Notes: a model not told the origin generated them from the sequence alone. DNA of 64,000 nt from Chloroflexi bacterium AL-N1 (GCA_013122435.1 WYDT01000014.1:124001-188000), one strand, 5' to 3'. Counted from the stretch's first letter, positions 34,572 to 43,527 are shown. Numbers and translations: made by a program.

Positions 34572-36289
34572 GTCGTCCTACACCCCTTGACGATGCGTTC
34601 TAACCGGGTCGCATAGTCGTAGTCCTTGATCGGATCGTAAGTGTGTCGTAGGTGTTGGTTCATGTAGATAGTGAGTAAATCACGTTTGGGGCTGGTTTCG
34701 CCATTCCTGATTTCCCAATCGACCTCATGCAGGAGATATGCCGTTTGCGAGACCACAATGAGTATGTCGGCCATACGACGGGCATGGGCCTGCCCTGATT
34801 TGTCACGTAACAGCGTACCAATTGTCTCACGGACTCGCCCAAGTTCCTCGCGTATTTCCTCACACATGTCGCTCAACGATGGGGCTTGTATCGTGGACAC
34901 CATCGCTTCAATATGAACAAGGAACGGTGTGTGAAGCTGATATTTTTCCATATCCCGCCACATTTGCAGACATAATACATTGTGGGTGCCTTCCCAGCTT
35001 TCGAGCACGATGGCATCACGGTAGAGGCGGGGCAGAATCGAAAAATCTTCGATAGCGCCATTCCCGCCAAAGATCTCGATTCCACGATGAATGACCTGAG
35101 TTGCGGCAATCGATGTCGCATATTTGTTGAGATTGACCAGCAGCCGATGAACGGCCTGATCGCGTTCGGTTGCCTGATCGGTAGTGATACGATCAATCAG
35201 GTTGGCAAGGTAGCAACTCGAAGCAAGATTTGCATAGGTTGTGGTGGCCATCTGGGCCAGGTTTTCCTGCACGAGGGTGTAGGTGTCGATGGTGTGACCA
35301 AATGCCTGACGATGTGCTGCGTAGCTGCGTGCTTCGAGCAAGGCCCGCGCCATCAGGCCACAACAGGCCATCGCATTGAGGTAGCGCGAGGTGTTGAGCA
35401 CCAACTCGACGGCGTTTTTGAAGCCCTCTTCGAGGGGGCCAATCTGGTACGCTAGTGCACCTTCGAAGTCGACCTCTGCCGAAGCCATGGTGCGTGTGCC
35501 GATCTTGTTTTTGAGCCGCCGAATGTGAAAATGGTTGACACTGCCATCATCGAGTTGGCGTGGCACCAGGAAGAGCCCCAGCCCGCGGGTACCTTCCTGT
35601 GCACCATCGGGTCGCGCCGTCATCAGGAGTTGATCGGCATTAATGTTTGAGCAAAACCATTTTTCGCCGTGGATTTGCCACTGCCCTGGTTGCCCTTCGA
35701 TGGGGGTGGCGCGGCAGATATTGGCGCCAACATCCGAACCGCCCTGCACCTCGGTGAGGAATTGTGCAGCATGTTGGAGTTGGTCATAATCTTGGCTGAG
35801 TAATGGTGGGAGAAAGCGCTCCCGCACCATTGGTTCAGCCTTTTGTTGCAGGACCAGAATAAGCCCAGCAGTACAGGCAATCGGGCAGGCGTGTCCCATC
35901 TCTCCATTGTGGGCCAAGAGGTAAAAAAGTGCGCTTTGCAGGAGGGTGTTGCCGGGCTGCGACTGGATTGACAGGATGCCTGACTCATAGGCCGCACGTC
36001 CGGCGGTGTGATAACTGGGGTGAAACTCGATCTGTTCAGTGCGCTCGCCAATACCAGTGTAGCGTTCCAGGCGCGGGTGGTTGCCGATCCGGTCGTTGAT
36101 GTGTGCGGCGTCATTCATGGTCGTGGCGCCTGTGTGCCCAAATGCGGCGAGTCGCTCTTGATGGTGTTCAAATTGGTCTGCACCCCAATACATGCGTAGC
36201 ACGTGTTGTAAGTTATAATCTGCTGTGAAAAAGTTATCTGGCTTGGTGTTAAGCCAGGTATACAGACTATGACGTCCTGGGTTCTCCAT
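34562..36289 (-). CDS. Acyl-CoA dehydrogenase family protein (AidB-like)
   Basis: The 575-residue protein is longer than usual acyl-CoA dehydrogenases (about 380) and matches the AidB/ACAD-10-like branch in layout. A roughly 80-residue N-terminal extension comes first, followed by the FAD motifs AQFLTEVQGGSDVGAN and WQIHGEKWFCSNINAD, then RRLKNKIGTRTMASAEVDFEGA. A helical domain with EIFGGNGAIEDF, then LESWEGTHNVLCLQ, and a 110-residue C-terminal helix bundle complete it. It binds FAD; the substrate is unknown. It is transcribed alone. Confidence 0.9.
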   Translation of the reverse strand: MENPGRHSLYTWLNTKPDNFFTADYNLQHVLRMYWGADQFEHHQERLAAFGHTGATTMNDAAHINDRIGNHPRLERYTGIGERTEQIEFHPSYHTAGRAAYESGILSIQSQPGNTLLQSALFYLLAHNGEMGHACPIACTAGLILVLQQKAEPMVRERFLPPLLSQDYDQLQHAAQFLTEVQGGSDVGANICRATPIEGQPGQWQIHGEKWFCSNINADQLLMTARPDGAQEGTRGLGLFLVPRQLDDGSVNHFHIRRLKNKIGTRTMASAEVDFEGALAYQIGPLEEGFKNAVELVLNTSRYLNAMACCGLMARALLEARSYAAHRQAFGHTIDTYTLVQENLAQMATTTYANLASSCYLANLIDRITTDQATERDQAVHRLLVNLNKYATSIAATQVIHRGIEIFGGNGAIEDFSILPRLYRDAIVLESWEGTHNVLCLQMWRDMEKYQLHTPFLVHIEAMVSTIQAPSLSDMCEEIREELGRVRETIGTLLRDKSGQAHARRMADILIVVSQTAYLLHEVDWEIRNGETSPKRDLLTIYMNQHLRHTYDPIKDYDYATRLERIVKGCRTTQN

Positions 36290-36364
36290 TGAACTGCTCC
36301 ATACTATACTGTTTGAAACTTGCGCGCGAACATCTGTATTTTACCATCTATGGTGCTGGGTATG

Positions 36365-36721
36365 TTAGGAGCTACGTGAAGCATGCTCATCACCAAGCGA
36401 ATGTGATGGCTGTGATTCGTGCATTTGTTGAGTATACCGTTGTATGACTTCCTGGGGCGTAGGAACGGTGGTTATAGTGCTTAGATCCACATCAAGGTGT
36501 GTCAGTGTGACGGCAATATCAGGGCTGATTCCGGTTAAGGCTACCTGGCAGCCAAGAAGCCGAAGTGCAGCAGTAGCCTGAAGGATTGTCTGTGCGGTGG
36601 CGGTGTCCATGGTCGACACACCAGCAATATCCAGAATAACCAATCGTGCGCGTTGATTGCTTACATCAGCGAGTAGCTGGGTAATCAACCGATCGGCACG
36701 CTGGCTATCGATATACCCCAC
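36365..36721 (-). CDS. STAS-domain part of a frameshifted RsbR-like protein
   Basis: The 118-residue frame holds a STAS domain (GYIDSQRADRLITQLLADVSNQRARLVILDIAGVSTMDTATAQ), the stressosome RsbR type, with the phosphorylatable Thr/Ser region around DTATA. It lacks the first STAS strand, which is instead encoded at the end of the overlapping 36685-37368 frame (TPTVTMADGVF). The GTG at 36721 has no ribosome site. A -1 shift at 36730-36736 joins both frames exactly at the conserved spot. Confidence 0.75.
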   Translation of the reverse strand: MGYIDSQRADRLITQLLADVSNQRARLVILDIAGVSTMDTATAQTILQATAALRLLGCQVALTGISPDIAVTLTHLDVDLSTITTVPTPQEVIQRYTQQMHESQPSHSLGDEHASRSS

Positions 36722-37368
36722 GATGGGGGCAAAAAAACGCCATCTGCCATAGTCACTGTTGGTGTTTCCAGTGTTGCTACGAGTTCCAGCAGCCGTTGTT
36801 GTGCTTCATTTTGTTCAGCCAGTGCCTGCGCTTGCTGTTCGTTCGCACGGGCTTGTTGTTTGGCGTTAGCGAGCGCCTCTGTCACACGTTCATTGGCCTC
36901 AGCTAATTGTTGTGCGTTGCTATGAGCCAGTCGACTCAGAATCATCCCGCCGACAATTGTGCTATAGAAGAGCAGTGTGGTTGGATCAGTATAGACACCA
37001 GTGCCTCCGGCACGTACAAGTATAATAGCTAATGTCGCAAACGCGCTCCCCAACACCCATCGTGGTCCGGCGAGAACATGGGCCAAGAGTGGGGGAATGA
37101 TAAATATCAGGGTCAATTCGGAGGTAAGGAAAGGCTCACGATAGCCAAATCCTACAATGAGTACAGCAAAGGTCACAGCTACATGGCGAGCCATATCCCA
37201 TCCATACCAATAGGCGAGATATAAGCCGGCGAATATGAAAAAACCTACTATCCCTATAGCGGTAGAGAGCTGATTACCACGAATAATGGCAAAAATTCCT
37301 CCCAGAAGGGATGTACCAGCGATCAGTCCTAGTATGGCGAGGTTAATTTGTCGTTGTGTTATGTTCAA
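36685..37368 (-). CDS. Membrane/coiled-coil part of a frameshifted RsbR-like protein
   Basis: This 227-residue frame encodes five or six membrane helices (about 8-150), a helical linker (SNAQQLAEANERVTEALANAKQQARANEQQAQALAEQ) and then RLLELVATLETPTVTMADGVF, the start of an RsbR-type STAS domain. It then runs off into PPSWGISIASVPIG and stops. The conserved continuation is in the -1 frame. The joined product would be about 332 residues: a membrane sensor with a STAS output, as in stressosome proteins. Confidence 0.75.
   Translation of the reverse strand: MNITQRQINLAILGLIAGTSLLGGIFAIIRGNQLSTAIGIVGFFIFAGLYLAYWYGWDMARHVAVTFAVLIVGFGYREPFLTSELTLIFIIPPLLAHVLAGPRWVLGSAFATLAIILVRAGGTGVYTDPTTLLFYSTIVGGMILSRLAHSNAQQLAEANERVTEALANAKQQARANEQQAQALAEQNEAQQRLLELVATLETPTVTMADGVFLPPSWGISIASVPIG
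36730..36736 (-). other. Slippery heptamer T TTT TTG in the RsbR-like gene
   Basis: In the zero frame the codons are GTT TTT TTG, so the heptamer is a canonical X XXY YYZ site. A -1 slip gives GCC as the next codon, leading to APIVGYIDSQRAD, the expected RsbR sequence. A short CCCC/GGGG hairpin follows, but with almost no spacer. A miscounted T7 run would look the same. Confidence 0.6.
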
Positions 37369-37545
37369 GGTGGTTAATCCTAGTGGCCAGGATGATACAT
37401 TTGCATAACATCAGAAATAACGATACGAACCTTGATATCATAACATATCTTGCTATTAACATAGAAATACAATAATCAATTACGATTAATTGATCCAAGC
37501 CTGTTTTCAAGTCATGATTCTATGTATTGTATATCCAGGGATAGG

Positions 37546-38202
37546 CTATGTTCTATTTTGCTTTGTCTTGAGATATGCCTGTACAGTAGTAAGATCTTCA
37601 GCGGTGTTAATGTTTACAAAAGATAATGGATCATGAGGTATAAGATCGTTTGGCTCTAGAATGACCGTACGAACCTGCGAAAACACTGTAGTGACGCGCC
37701 TGTTGCCCTGATTGAGCAGCGTTTGTATAGTTGTGAGGCATGTAGCGCTATAGATTGCATGAAGTGTCTCAAGTCCAGGAGTGTTGCGCGTTTGATCTGG
37801 TTGCAGTGCACGTGGCACCAGCACATCATAGTCTCTGGGCAACGACATCATGGCGCGCAGTAGCTCACGATTGAGGAAGGGCATGTCAGCCGCAACCACC
37901 ATGGCGTGGGTAGCAGACATAGCTGCAAGGCCAGAGTAGATGCCACCTAGTACACCTGCATCTGCGTATCTGTCGCGCACCGGATGCACCGAGAGATGCT
38001 GCCAATCTACCGGATCGTTGAGCACTACAATCATTTCTGTACAGAGTTCCCTCAGAATGCTGATGGTATGTTCAAGTAGTGTTGGCCCAGCATCGCCCCA
38101 CAACCTGAGTTTGCGTTTATCTGTTCCAAGGCGGTGGCTCCTTCCCCCGGCGATAACGATACCTGCGATTGGCGGTAGTGCGTTTGTGGTTTGTGTTGCC
38201 AT
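37546..38202 (-). CDS. mobA: Molybdenum cofactor guanylyltransferase
   Basis: MobA joins GMP from GTP to molybdopterin to form the MGD cofactor. The 218 residues have the nucleotidyltransferase loop IVIAGGRSHRLGTDKRKL (about 16-33), VVAADMPFLN (metal-binding Asp) and the closing FVNINTAEDL. It starts 3 nt after tupB, so it belongs to the tupA-tupB-mobA operon. Tungsten AOR enzymes use a cofactor without nucleotide, so MobA probably serves other Mo/W enzymes of the cell. Confidence 0.93.
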   Translation of the reverse strand: MATQTTNALPPIAGIVIAGGRSHRLGTDKRKLRLWGDAGPTLLEHTISILRELCTEMIVVLNDPVDWQHLSVHPVRDRYADAGVLGGIYSGLAAMSATHAMVVAADMPFLNRELLRAMMSLPRDYDVLVPRALQPDQTRNTPGLETLHAIYSATCLTTIQTLLNQGNRRVTTVFSQVRTVILEPNDLIPHDPLSFVNINTAEDLTTVQAYLKTKQNRT

Positions 38203-38205
38203 ACA

Positions 38206-38901
38206 CTATGCTGAAATACGGCCTTGAAGATACAATGTGATCGCGTTGATCAACAAAGCTATGCCGATCAGAACAAAGGAAAGCGCAAGTGCCAGATCAA
38301 AGGCACCTCGGCGAGTCTCCAACACAATCGCTGTTGTGAGCACGCGTGTCGAACCATCGATATTGCCACCAACAAGCATGACTGCGCCAACCTCTGCAAT
38401 GATACGACCAAAGCCTGCGATGATTGCGACCACTACGCCGTTACGTGCTTCCCACAGGGTAGCGCGGGCCATCTGCCAAGGGGTTGCGCCGAGTGAACGT
38501 ATCTGTAGGCGCAGCGCTGGGTCGACACTTGCCACGGCAGCCATGGTAAACCCGGCAATCAGTGGCAGGCTAATAATGGTCTGGGCCAGAATCATTGCAC
38601 TGGGTGTGAACAGCCAGCCAAGAAACCCGAGCGGCCCAGCGCGTGAGAGCAGCAAATACACCAGCAAACCGATGACGACCGGGGGAAATCCCATTCCTGT
38701 ATAAATAAGTGTGATAATGATTTTCCGCCCACAGAAGGTAGTCAATCCCAGCAAGGTGCCAATCGGAATGCCGACAAGCGTACTACACAGCAGCGCTAGC
38801 CCTGAGACCTGTAGTGAAAGCAGGATAATCTGCCACACGGACGGATTACCGCCCAACAAGAGGTCCAGGGCCTCGCGCAAACCATCAAGAATATCTTCCA
38901 T
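38206..38901 (-). CDS. tupB: Tungstate-type ABC transporter permease
   Basis: The 231-residue permease has five or six helices and the binding-protein-dependent transport signature (EARNGVVVAIIAGFGRIIAEVGAVMLVGGN). The EVGAVMLVGGNI form is that of TupB/WtpB-like permeases for tungstate. It lies 12 nt downstream of tupA. Its ATPase is encoded 4.6 kb away at 43528 on the other strand. Confidence 0.88.
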   Translation of the reverse strand: MEDILDGLREALDLLLGGNPSVWQIILLSLQVSGLALLCSTLVGIPIGTLLGLTTFCGRKIIITLIYTGMGFPPVVIGLLVYLLLSRAGPLGFLGWLFTPSAMILAQTIISLPLIAGFTMAAVASVDPALRLQIRSLGATPWQMARATLWEARNGVVVAIIAGFGRIIAEVGAVMLVGGNIDGSTRVLTTAIVLETRRGAFDLALALSFVLIGIALLINAITLYLQGRISA

Positions 38902-38913
38902 ATGCGATTACGC

Positions 38914-39867
38914 CTACTCCTCATTTGGGAAAAAGAGAGGTTGACCAAATGTATCTATGCCAAATTCACCAATCTGGGCCTGTATCGCGGCTGACGTGAT
39001 CCATTCGGCGAACTGTTCGGCCAACTCAGCGTTGATTCCCGTATGCAATTCAGGATTGACCGGAATGATGCCGTAGGGGTTGTACAGCACGGTGTCCTCA
39101 TTTTCTTCAATCGATGCGCCGCCGACCATAATCTCCAGATTTGGCAGTTGTTCCTGCATCGAGAGGTAGGTGCCACGATCCGTTAAGGTGTAGGCAAGCA
39201 GTTCATCGGCAACTATCAATGTCTCACCCATACCTTGCCCAAGTGCATTGTACCATTGCAGGTCTGCACTGGGGGTAATGCCTGCGCTCTCCCAGATACC
39301 TAATTCTTTTGTCGATGTACCACTATCGTCGCCACGTGCAGCAAAGGGTGCGTTGGCCGCAGCAATCGCCTGGAAAGCGTCTGCCGCGATGGGTGTATCA
39401 CGAATACTGGCCGGATCGTCACCGGGTCCAACAATGACAAAATCATTGTACATCACATCGCGTCGATTCACGCCAAAACCGTTATCAACAAATTCGTCTT
39501 CCCGTTGGCGGGCATGCACCATGATAATATCGGCATCGCCATTTTCCCCGAGTGCTATTGCTTGTCCTGTACCGACTGCGACTACGTCGACCTGTGCCTT
39601 GTATTGTGCTTCAAAATCAGGCAGAATTTCATCCAACAGACCCGAGTCTGCGGTGCTAGTCGTGGTGGCTAGCCGCAATACTGTTGGTGTAGTAGCATCT
39701 TCATCGGCTGGGGCATCTGTTGAGTTATCTCCGGTGGTGTCTGCTCCTATTGGTCCTGTATCAGCCATGTCCTCTATGTGTTCTGTATCAGTCGTAGGTG
39801 TAGCAGAACCACAGGCAGCCATGAGTAGCGCAATGAGTACGAACAGAGAAACCAGCATATTTCGCAT
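38914..39867 (-). CDS. tupA: Tungstate-binding lipoprotein
   Basis: The 317-residue protein (ATG 39867, GGAG upstream) has a lipoprotein signal ending in LMAACGS. An acidic linker leads to a PBP type-2 domain with TupA hallmarks: LRLATTTSTADSGLLDEILPDF, then TGQAIALGENGDADIIMVHAR and the anion-binding region GDDSGTSTKELGIWE. TupA proteins bind tungstate very tightly over molybdate. A TATAAT -10 box (39926-39921) lies 55 bp upstream. Operator-like repeats at 40017-40107 lie further upstream, toward the divergent CAP gene. Confidence 0.92.
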   Translation of the reverse strand: MRNMLVSLFVLIALLMAACGSATPTTDTEHIEDMADTGPIGADTTGDNSTDAPADEDATTPTVLRLATTTSTADSGLLDEILPDFEAQYKAQVDVVAVGTGQAIALGENGDADIIMVHARQREDEFVDNGFGVNRRDVMYNDFVIVGPGDDPASIRDTPIAADAFQAIAAANAPFAARGDDSGTSTKELGIWESAGITPSADLQWYNALGQGMGETLIVADELLAYTLTDRGTYLSMQEQLPNLEIMVGGASIEENEDTVLYNPYGIIPVNPELHTGINAELAEQFAEWITSAAIQAQIGEFGIDTFGQPLFFPNEE

Positions 39868-40016
39868 AATGATGCACTCCTTCTGCAAAATTATATGAGC
39901 CTTCCAATCGCATACAGTGTATTATACCTGAATGTTTTGTAATGTTGGCACAAGTGGCACGTTTTATGCGTCGGAAACAAGCTTTCTGTCTTCAATAAGG
40001 TAGTTTGGCCTGAGTG

Positions 40017-40107
40017 TAATATGAGCATTTGTGCATCGACATGTAGCACGATGGAGCGTAATATGGGCATATTATGTAGCACGATGGAGCGTAATATGGG
40101 CATATTT
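40017..40107. repeat. 33-bp tandem repeat with TAATATG-CATATTA dyads
   Basis: Two exact 33-bp units (40041-40073, 40074-40106). Each contributes a dyad TAATATG-gg-CATATTA: perfect at 40059-40074, one mismatch at 40092-40107. A third, weaker copy is at 40017-40032. They lie between tupA and the CAP-domain gene, within 120 bp of the CAP start. Spacing of 33 bp (about three helical turns) puts two sites on the same DNA face, as in cooperative operators. The regulator is not known. Confidence 0.7.
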
Positions 40108-40138
40108 GTTACTGGTAGAAAACAAAGGTGGGTACACT

Positions 40139-40885
40139 ATGCATGACTTCCTCTCTCTTGGTACCTTTTGCACGTCAAGACGCATATACGGGAGGCTCGG
40201 TATTGCTTTGCTCATACTCATGGCTGTGACCCTCCTCTATGTTCCTGCCATGGCGGTTCAGCAAGAACAGGCAGAGTTTGCGGTCATGCTCCCCCTGATC
40301 ATGACTGGTTCTGATGATAACCCGCAACTGCCCACGCCAACGCCGACTCCGCTGCCACCAAACCCTATTCCAACACCACCGGGCGATATCACCCCTGAGC
40401 CAACGTTTGAGGGACCTTTCTGCACGGACGAGGGAACTCCCAAGATTATTGGTTTTGATGATAGCCCTGGGGTAGGGACACCCACCACAGAAGACTTTAT
40501 CAACTACAGCCTGGAAGCGGTTAATTTTCTGCGCTGGCGCACCACACTACCGCCATTACAGCCCGATCCGGCCTTAAACGATATTGCTGAACGTGCGTTA
40601 GCCTATGATCAAGGGCATGGCTACTTTATCGAGAATTGTATGAGCACACAGTATGACTATGGGCGCAACTGTGAAGCAGGCTGGGCGCAGGAAAATATTG
40701 GTGGTGCCTGGGGCTCAAGTCGTACCTGGAAGGATGGTGTGCGTGTACCGCTCTGTCGTATGATGGAAGAACCAAAGGGTGGTGGTCACCGTGCCAATAT
40801 CGAGTCTGAAGAATGGACCCGCCTTGGTGTTGCCGGAGACGTGGAGGGCACTGGGGCGTATTGGTTCCACGAGTTTGGTCGATAA
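40139..40885 (+). CDS. Secreted CAP/SCP-like domain protein
   Basis: The 248-residue protein has a signal/anchor helix (about 20-40), a Pro/Thr linker (TPTPTPLPPNPIPTPP) and a C-terminal CAP domain. Its features are NYSLEAVNFLRWRTTLPPLQPDPALNDIAERAL, a Cys-containing insert, AQENIGG and GHRANIESEEWTRLGVAGD. CAP proteins act outside the cell; functions vary. The start is taken at 40139 (AAAGGTGGG upstream). The frame continues upstream through the 33-bp repeats, which is not real protein. It interrupts the tungsten genes without an obvious link to them. Confidence 0.8.
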   Translation: MHDFLSLGTFCTSRRIYGRLGIALLILMAVTLLYVPAMAVQQEQAEFAVMLPLIMTGSDDNPQLPTPTPTPLPPNPIPTPPGDITPEPTFEGPFCTDEGTPKIIGFDDSPGVGTPTTEDFINYSLEAVNFLRWRTTLPPLQPDPALNDIAERALAYDQGHGYFIENCMSTQYDYGRNCEAGWAQENIGGAWGSSRTWKDGVRVPLCRMMEEPKGGGHRANIESEEWTRLGVAGDVEGTGAYWFHEFGR

Positions 40886-41024
40886 ACCCCGATACTGACT
40901 CTTTAGCTACTCGACACACGTTCTGAGCGTTATCAGGGCGTGTGGTGTTCTGTGCTAAAACACAACGTGTAGTGACAATATGGAGACAACCATACGATAT
41001 GCGCTAGCGGGGAGCGTGCAAAAA

Positions 41025-41033
41025 TGGTATAAT
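41025..41033 (+). promoter_or_regulatory. Extended -10 promoter of the AOR operon
   Basis: TGGTATAAT (TATAAT 41028-41033) lies 245 bp before the AOR start, leaving a long leader. The -35 region is weak. Confidence 0.45.
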
Positions 41034-41075
41034 CATAATACTCGGTTAACAAAATAATTCTCATGTAATGGGCTA

Positions 41076-41110
41076 GATACTAGTAGTATCATTATTAACT
41101 ATAGATACTA
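41076..41110. promoter_or_regulatory. Palindrome and extra half-site in the AOR leader
   Basis: GATACTAGTAGTATC (41076-41090) is a perfect dyad around one base, and a third GATACTA lies at 41104-41110. It could be an operator just inside the transcript or an RNA hairpin. The remainder of 40886-41277 has no gene and no recognisable molybdenum-cofactor riboswitch core. Confidence 0.45.
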
Positions 41111-41277
41111 CAGGTTGTAAAACCTCTTCTACCAACATGATTTCGTTCTCGCAGTCGATCTACAGCGTTGATACCCAGATAACCAGGAGAAGACGATCAG
41201 GAGCAATACACATTTGTTGTAACTGATATACATAAACGTCATAGACCATAAGGTTATCCAAAGCAAGGAGGCTACAC

Positions 41278-43092
41278 ATGCTCGGAGGCTACGCGAACCG
41301 CATTGCTCACATTGATTTGACGAAAGGTACTGTAGAGTACAGCCCTATGCCCGAAGAATGGGCCCGCAAATATGTGGGTGCTCGTGGGCTTGGTGTGCGG
41401 TATCTACTCGAGAATGGTCCACAGGTTGATCCTCTTTCACCCGCAAACATGCTCTGTTTTATGAATGGACCATTGACTGGCACCAACGCAACCATGAGTG
41501 GACGGCAGGCAGTGGTTACCAAATCTCCTCTTACTGGTACGGTAACCGATAGTCACATTGGCGGCTGGTCGGCGGCACGTCAACGTTGGGCAGGTTTTGA
41601 TGGCCTGATCTTTACGGGCAAAGCGGAAACTCCAGTCTATGCCTATGTTCAGGACGGTGTGGTTGAATTGCGAGATGCTACAGATCTCTGGGGCAAAGGC
41701 ATTCATGAAACCATTCGTATCCTCAAAGAGCGTTATGGTGAGAAAGACCTCAGTGTTACAGCTATTGGGCAGGCCGGAGAGAATCTGGTGCGCTTTGCGG
41801 CATGGGTGAACGAAAACGATCGGGCTGCTGGTCGGGGTGGTACCGGGGCAGTTGGTGGCAGCAAGAATCTCAAGGCCATTGTGGTCAAGGCAGTCAAGAA
41901 GTTGCCCAAGGCTGTTGATCAGGAAGCCTGGAAACCTGCCCACAAACAGGCGCTGGCCACGATTATGGACGAGAAGAACATCACCAGCCCACGCAAGGGT
42001 GGTCTCTCAGTCTATGGCACCAACATGTTGATGAATGTTACGAACACGATGGGTGCGCTCCCAACGCGTAACAGCCAAACGACATCCTTTGGCGAACAGG
42101 CTGAACTCATCAGTGGTGAGTATGTTAATGAGCATATTCTGGTGGAAAACCCCACCTGTCATGCCTGCCCAGTCGCATGTAAGAAAGAGGTTGAAATCAA
42201 AGAGGGCCCGTTTGCGGGTCTGCGAATGGAGAGTGTTGAGTACGAACCGGCATGGGCACTAGGGGCCAACTGTGGTAACGATGACATCAACACGGTTGCC
42301 AAAATCATCGATATGTCGAACGATTATGGCTTCGACGCCATTGAGATTGGCAATGTGTTGTCTATGTACATGGAGCTTTCAGAGAAAAACTACCTTAATG
42401 GTCACCCTACGCTGGAGTGGGGCGATGCTATGAGCATGGTTACGTTTACTGAACATATGGTGGCACGAGAGGGTGTCGGCGATATCCTCGCGGAAGGAAC
42501 CACTCTTGCCGCAAAGGCTTTTGGCCATCTCGAACTAGCTATGGCGGTCAAAGGTCAGTCGGTGCCAGCCTACGACCCGCGTGGCCTCAAGGGGATGGGT
42601 ATTGGGTATGCCACCAGCAACCGTGGTGCCTGTCATCTCCGTAGCTACACCCCTGCCAGTGAGTTAGGCGTGGTTACTCCCAGCACCGATCCACTGGCGT
42701 GGAAAGGCAAGGGCGAGTTGGCCAAGATCTTCCAGGACCTCCATGCCTTCTCCGATAGCCTCGACCTGTGTAAGTTCAGTGCCTTTGCAGAAGGTGCCGA
42801 TGAGTATGCGGCTCAGTATGCAGCCATGACCGGCATGTCCTATTCACCTGAAGATGTATTGACGACTGGCGAGCGCATTTATAACCTTGAGCGTTACTAC
42901 AATAACCTTGCTGGTTTTGGCGAGGGTAGTGACTATCTCCCAGATCGTTTTGTCAATGAGCCATCGACCATGCCGGGTTCGGAAGGTCACGTATGTGAAC
43001 TTGACCTGATGCTGGAAGAATACTACGCTGCGCGTGGTTGGCATAATGGCGTCGTGCCTGAAGAAAAACTCCAAAGTTTGGGTGTTGTATAG
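41278..43092 (+). CDS. Tungsten-dependent aldehyde:ferredoxin oxidoreductase
   Basis: AOR oxidises aldehydes to acids with ferredoxin, using a tungsten bis-pterin and a 4Fe-4S cluster. The 604 residues match the family length. The first pterin-binding domain ends in RAAGRGGTGAVGGSKNLKAI. The cluster ligands are CHACPVAC (three Cys) and a later Cys in SLDLCKFSAF, and KGMGIGYATSNRGACHLRSYTPASE is also typical. RBS AAGGAGG. The neighbours moaD, tup and moeA support tungsten. Substrate range cannot be read directly. Confidence 0.95.
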   Translation: MLGGYANRIAHIDLTKGTVEYSPMPEEWARKYVGARGLGVRYLLENGPQVDPLSPANMLCFMNGPLTGTNATMSGRQAVVTKSPLTGTVTDSHIGGWSAARQRWAGFDGLIFTGKAETPVYAYVQDGVVELRDATDLWGKGIHETIRILKERYGEKDLSVTAIGQAGENLVRFAAWVNENDRAAGRGGTGAVGGSKNLKAIVVKAVKKLPKAVDQEAWKPAHKQALATIMDEKNITSPRKGGLSVYGTNMLMNVTNTMGALPTRNSQTTSFGEQAELISGEYVNEHILVENPTCHACPVACKKEVEIKEGPFAGLRMESVEYEPAWALGANCGNDDINTVAKIIDMSNDYGFDAIEIGNVLSMYMELSEKNYLNGHPTLEWGDAMSMVTFTEHMVAREGVGDILAEGTTLAAKAFGHLELAMAVKGQSVPAYDPRGLKGMGIGYATSNRGACHLRSYTPASELGVVTPSTDPLAWKGKGELAKIFQDLHAFSDSLDLCKFSAFAEGADEYAAQYAAMTGMSYSPEDVLTTGERIYNLERYYNNLAGFGEGSDYLPDRFVNEPSTMPGSEGHVCELDLMLEEYYAARGWHNGVVPEEKLQSLGVV

Positions 43093-43129
43093 CTGTAGGT
43101 AGTGTACATTTCACAGACCAGAGCTAAAA

Positions 43130-43163
43130 GATGGATAAAGGGGCTTAGGTTCCTTTATCCATC
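43130..43163. other. Strong hairpin between AOR and moaD
   Basis: A perfect 12-bp stem (GATGGATAAAGG / CCTTTATCCATC) with a 10-nt loop. No T tract follows on the plus strand, so it may stabilise the AOR mRNA or mark a processing site rather than end transcription. Confidence 0.7.
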
Positions 43164-43217
43164 GCCAAAACCAAATAGCATGTCTTGTATTAAACTCAAC
43201 CTTGTTACCGGAATACT

Positions 43218-43496
43218 ATGAAAATTAATTTTTATGCCACGCTACGTCCCATTGTTGGTGGACGCAGTATCACGCTTGATCTCGAAGAGCAGGTTACTGT
43301 GAGTCAACTCGTTGCCGCTGTTGTTGAACGCTATCCACCTTTGCGTGAACAGTTGTTAGATGAACAGGATCAACTATTTCCCCATGTTCACGTATTTATC
43401 AATGGTCGGGATGCACCATATTTGCCAGATGGATTGGAGGCACGTGTAACCACCAGGGACACTGTCGATATCTTTCCGGCCACAGCGGGTGGTTAG
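43218..43496 (+). CDS. moaD: MoaD/ThiS-family sulfur carrier
   Basis: A 92-residue ubiquitin-like protein ending in GG (FPATAGG), whose C-terminus is thiocarboxylated and gives sulfur for molybdopterin synthesis. The fold shows in MKINFYATLRPIVGGRSITLDLE and VNGRD-like HVFINGRD. It is close to the MoaD variants found next to AOR genes. MoaE is not in the window. Confidence 0.9.
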   Translation: MKINFYATLRPIVGGRSITLDLEEQVTVSQLVAAVVERYPPLREQLLDEQDQLFPHVHVFINGRDAPYLPDGLEARVTTRDTVDIFPATAGG

Positions 43497-43527
43497 CGGC
43501 GTTAGATGATCTAATAGCGAGCGAGTT

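Noticed and set aside
40031..40138. N-terminal extension of the CAP protein through the 33-bp repeats
   Set aside because: The translation is simply the DNA repeat (ARWSVIWAYYVARWSVIWAY); a good ribosome site precedes ATG 40139, followed by a normal signal peptide.
40886..41277. Molybdenum-cofactor riboswitch upstream of AOR
   Set aside because: I looked for the conserved core of the class and did not find it; only a DNA dyad and small hairpins are visible.
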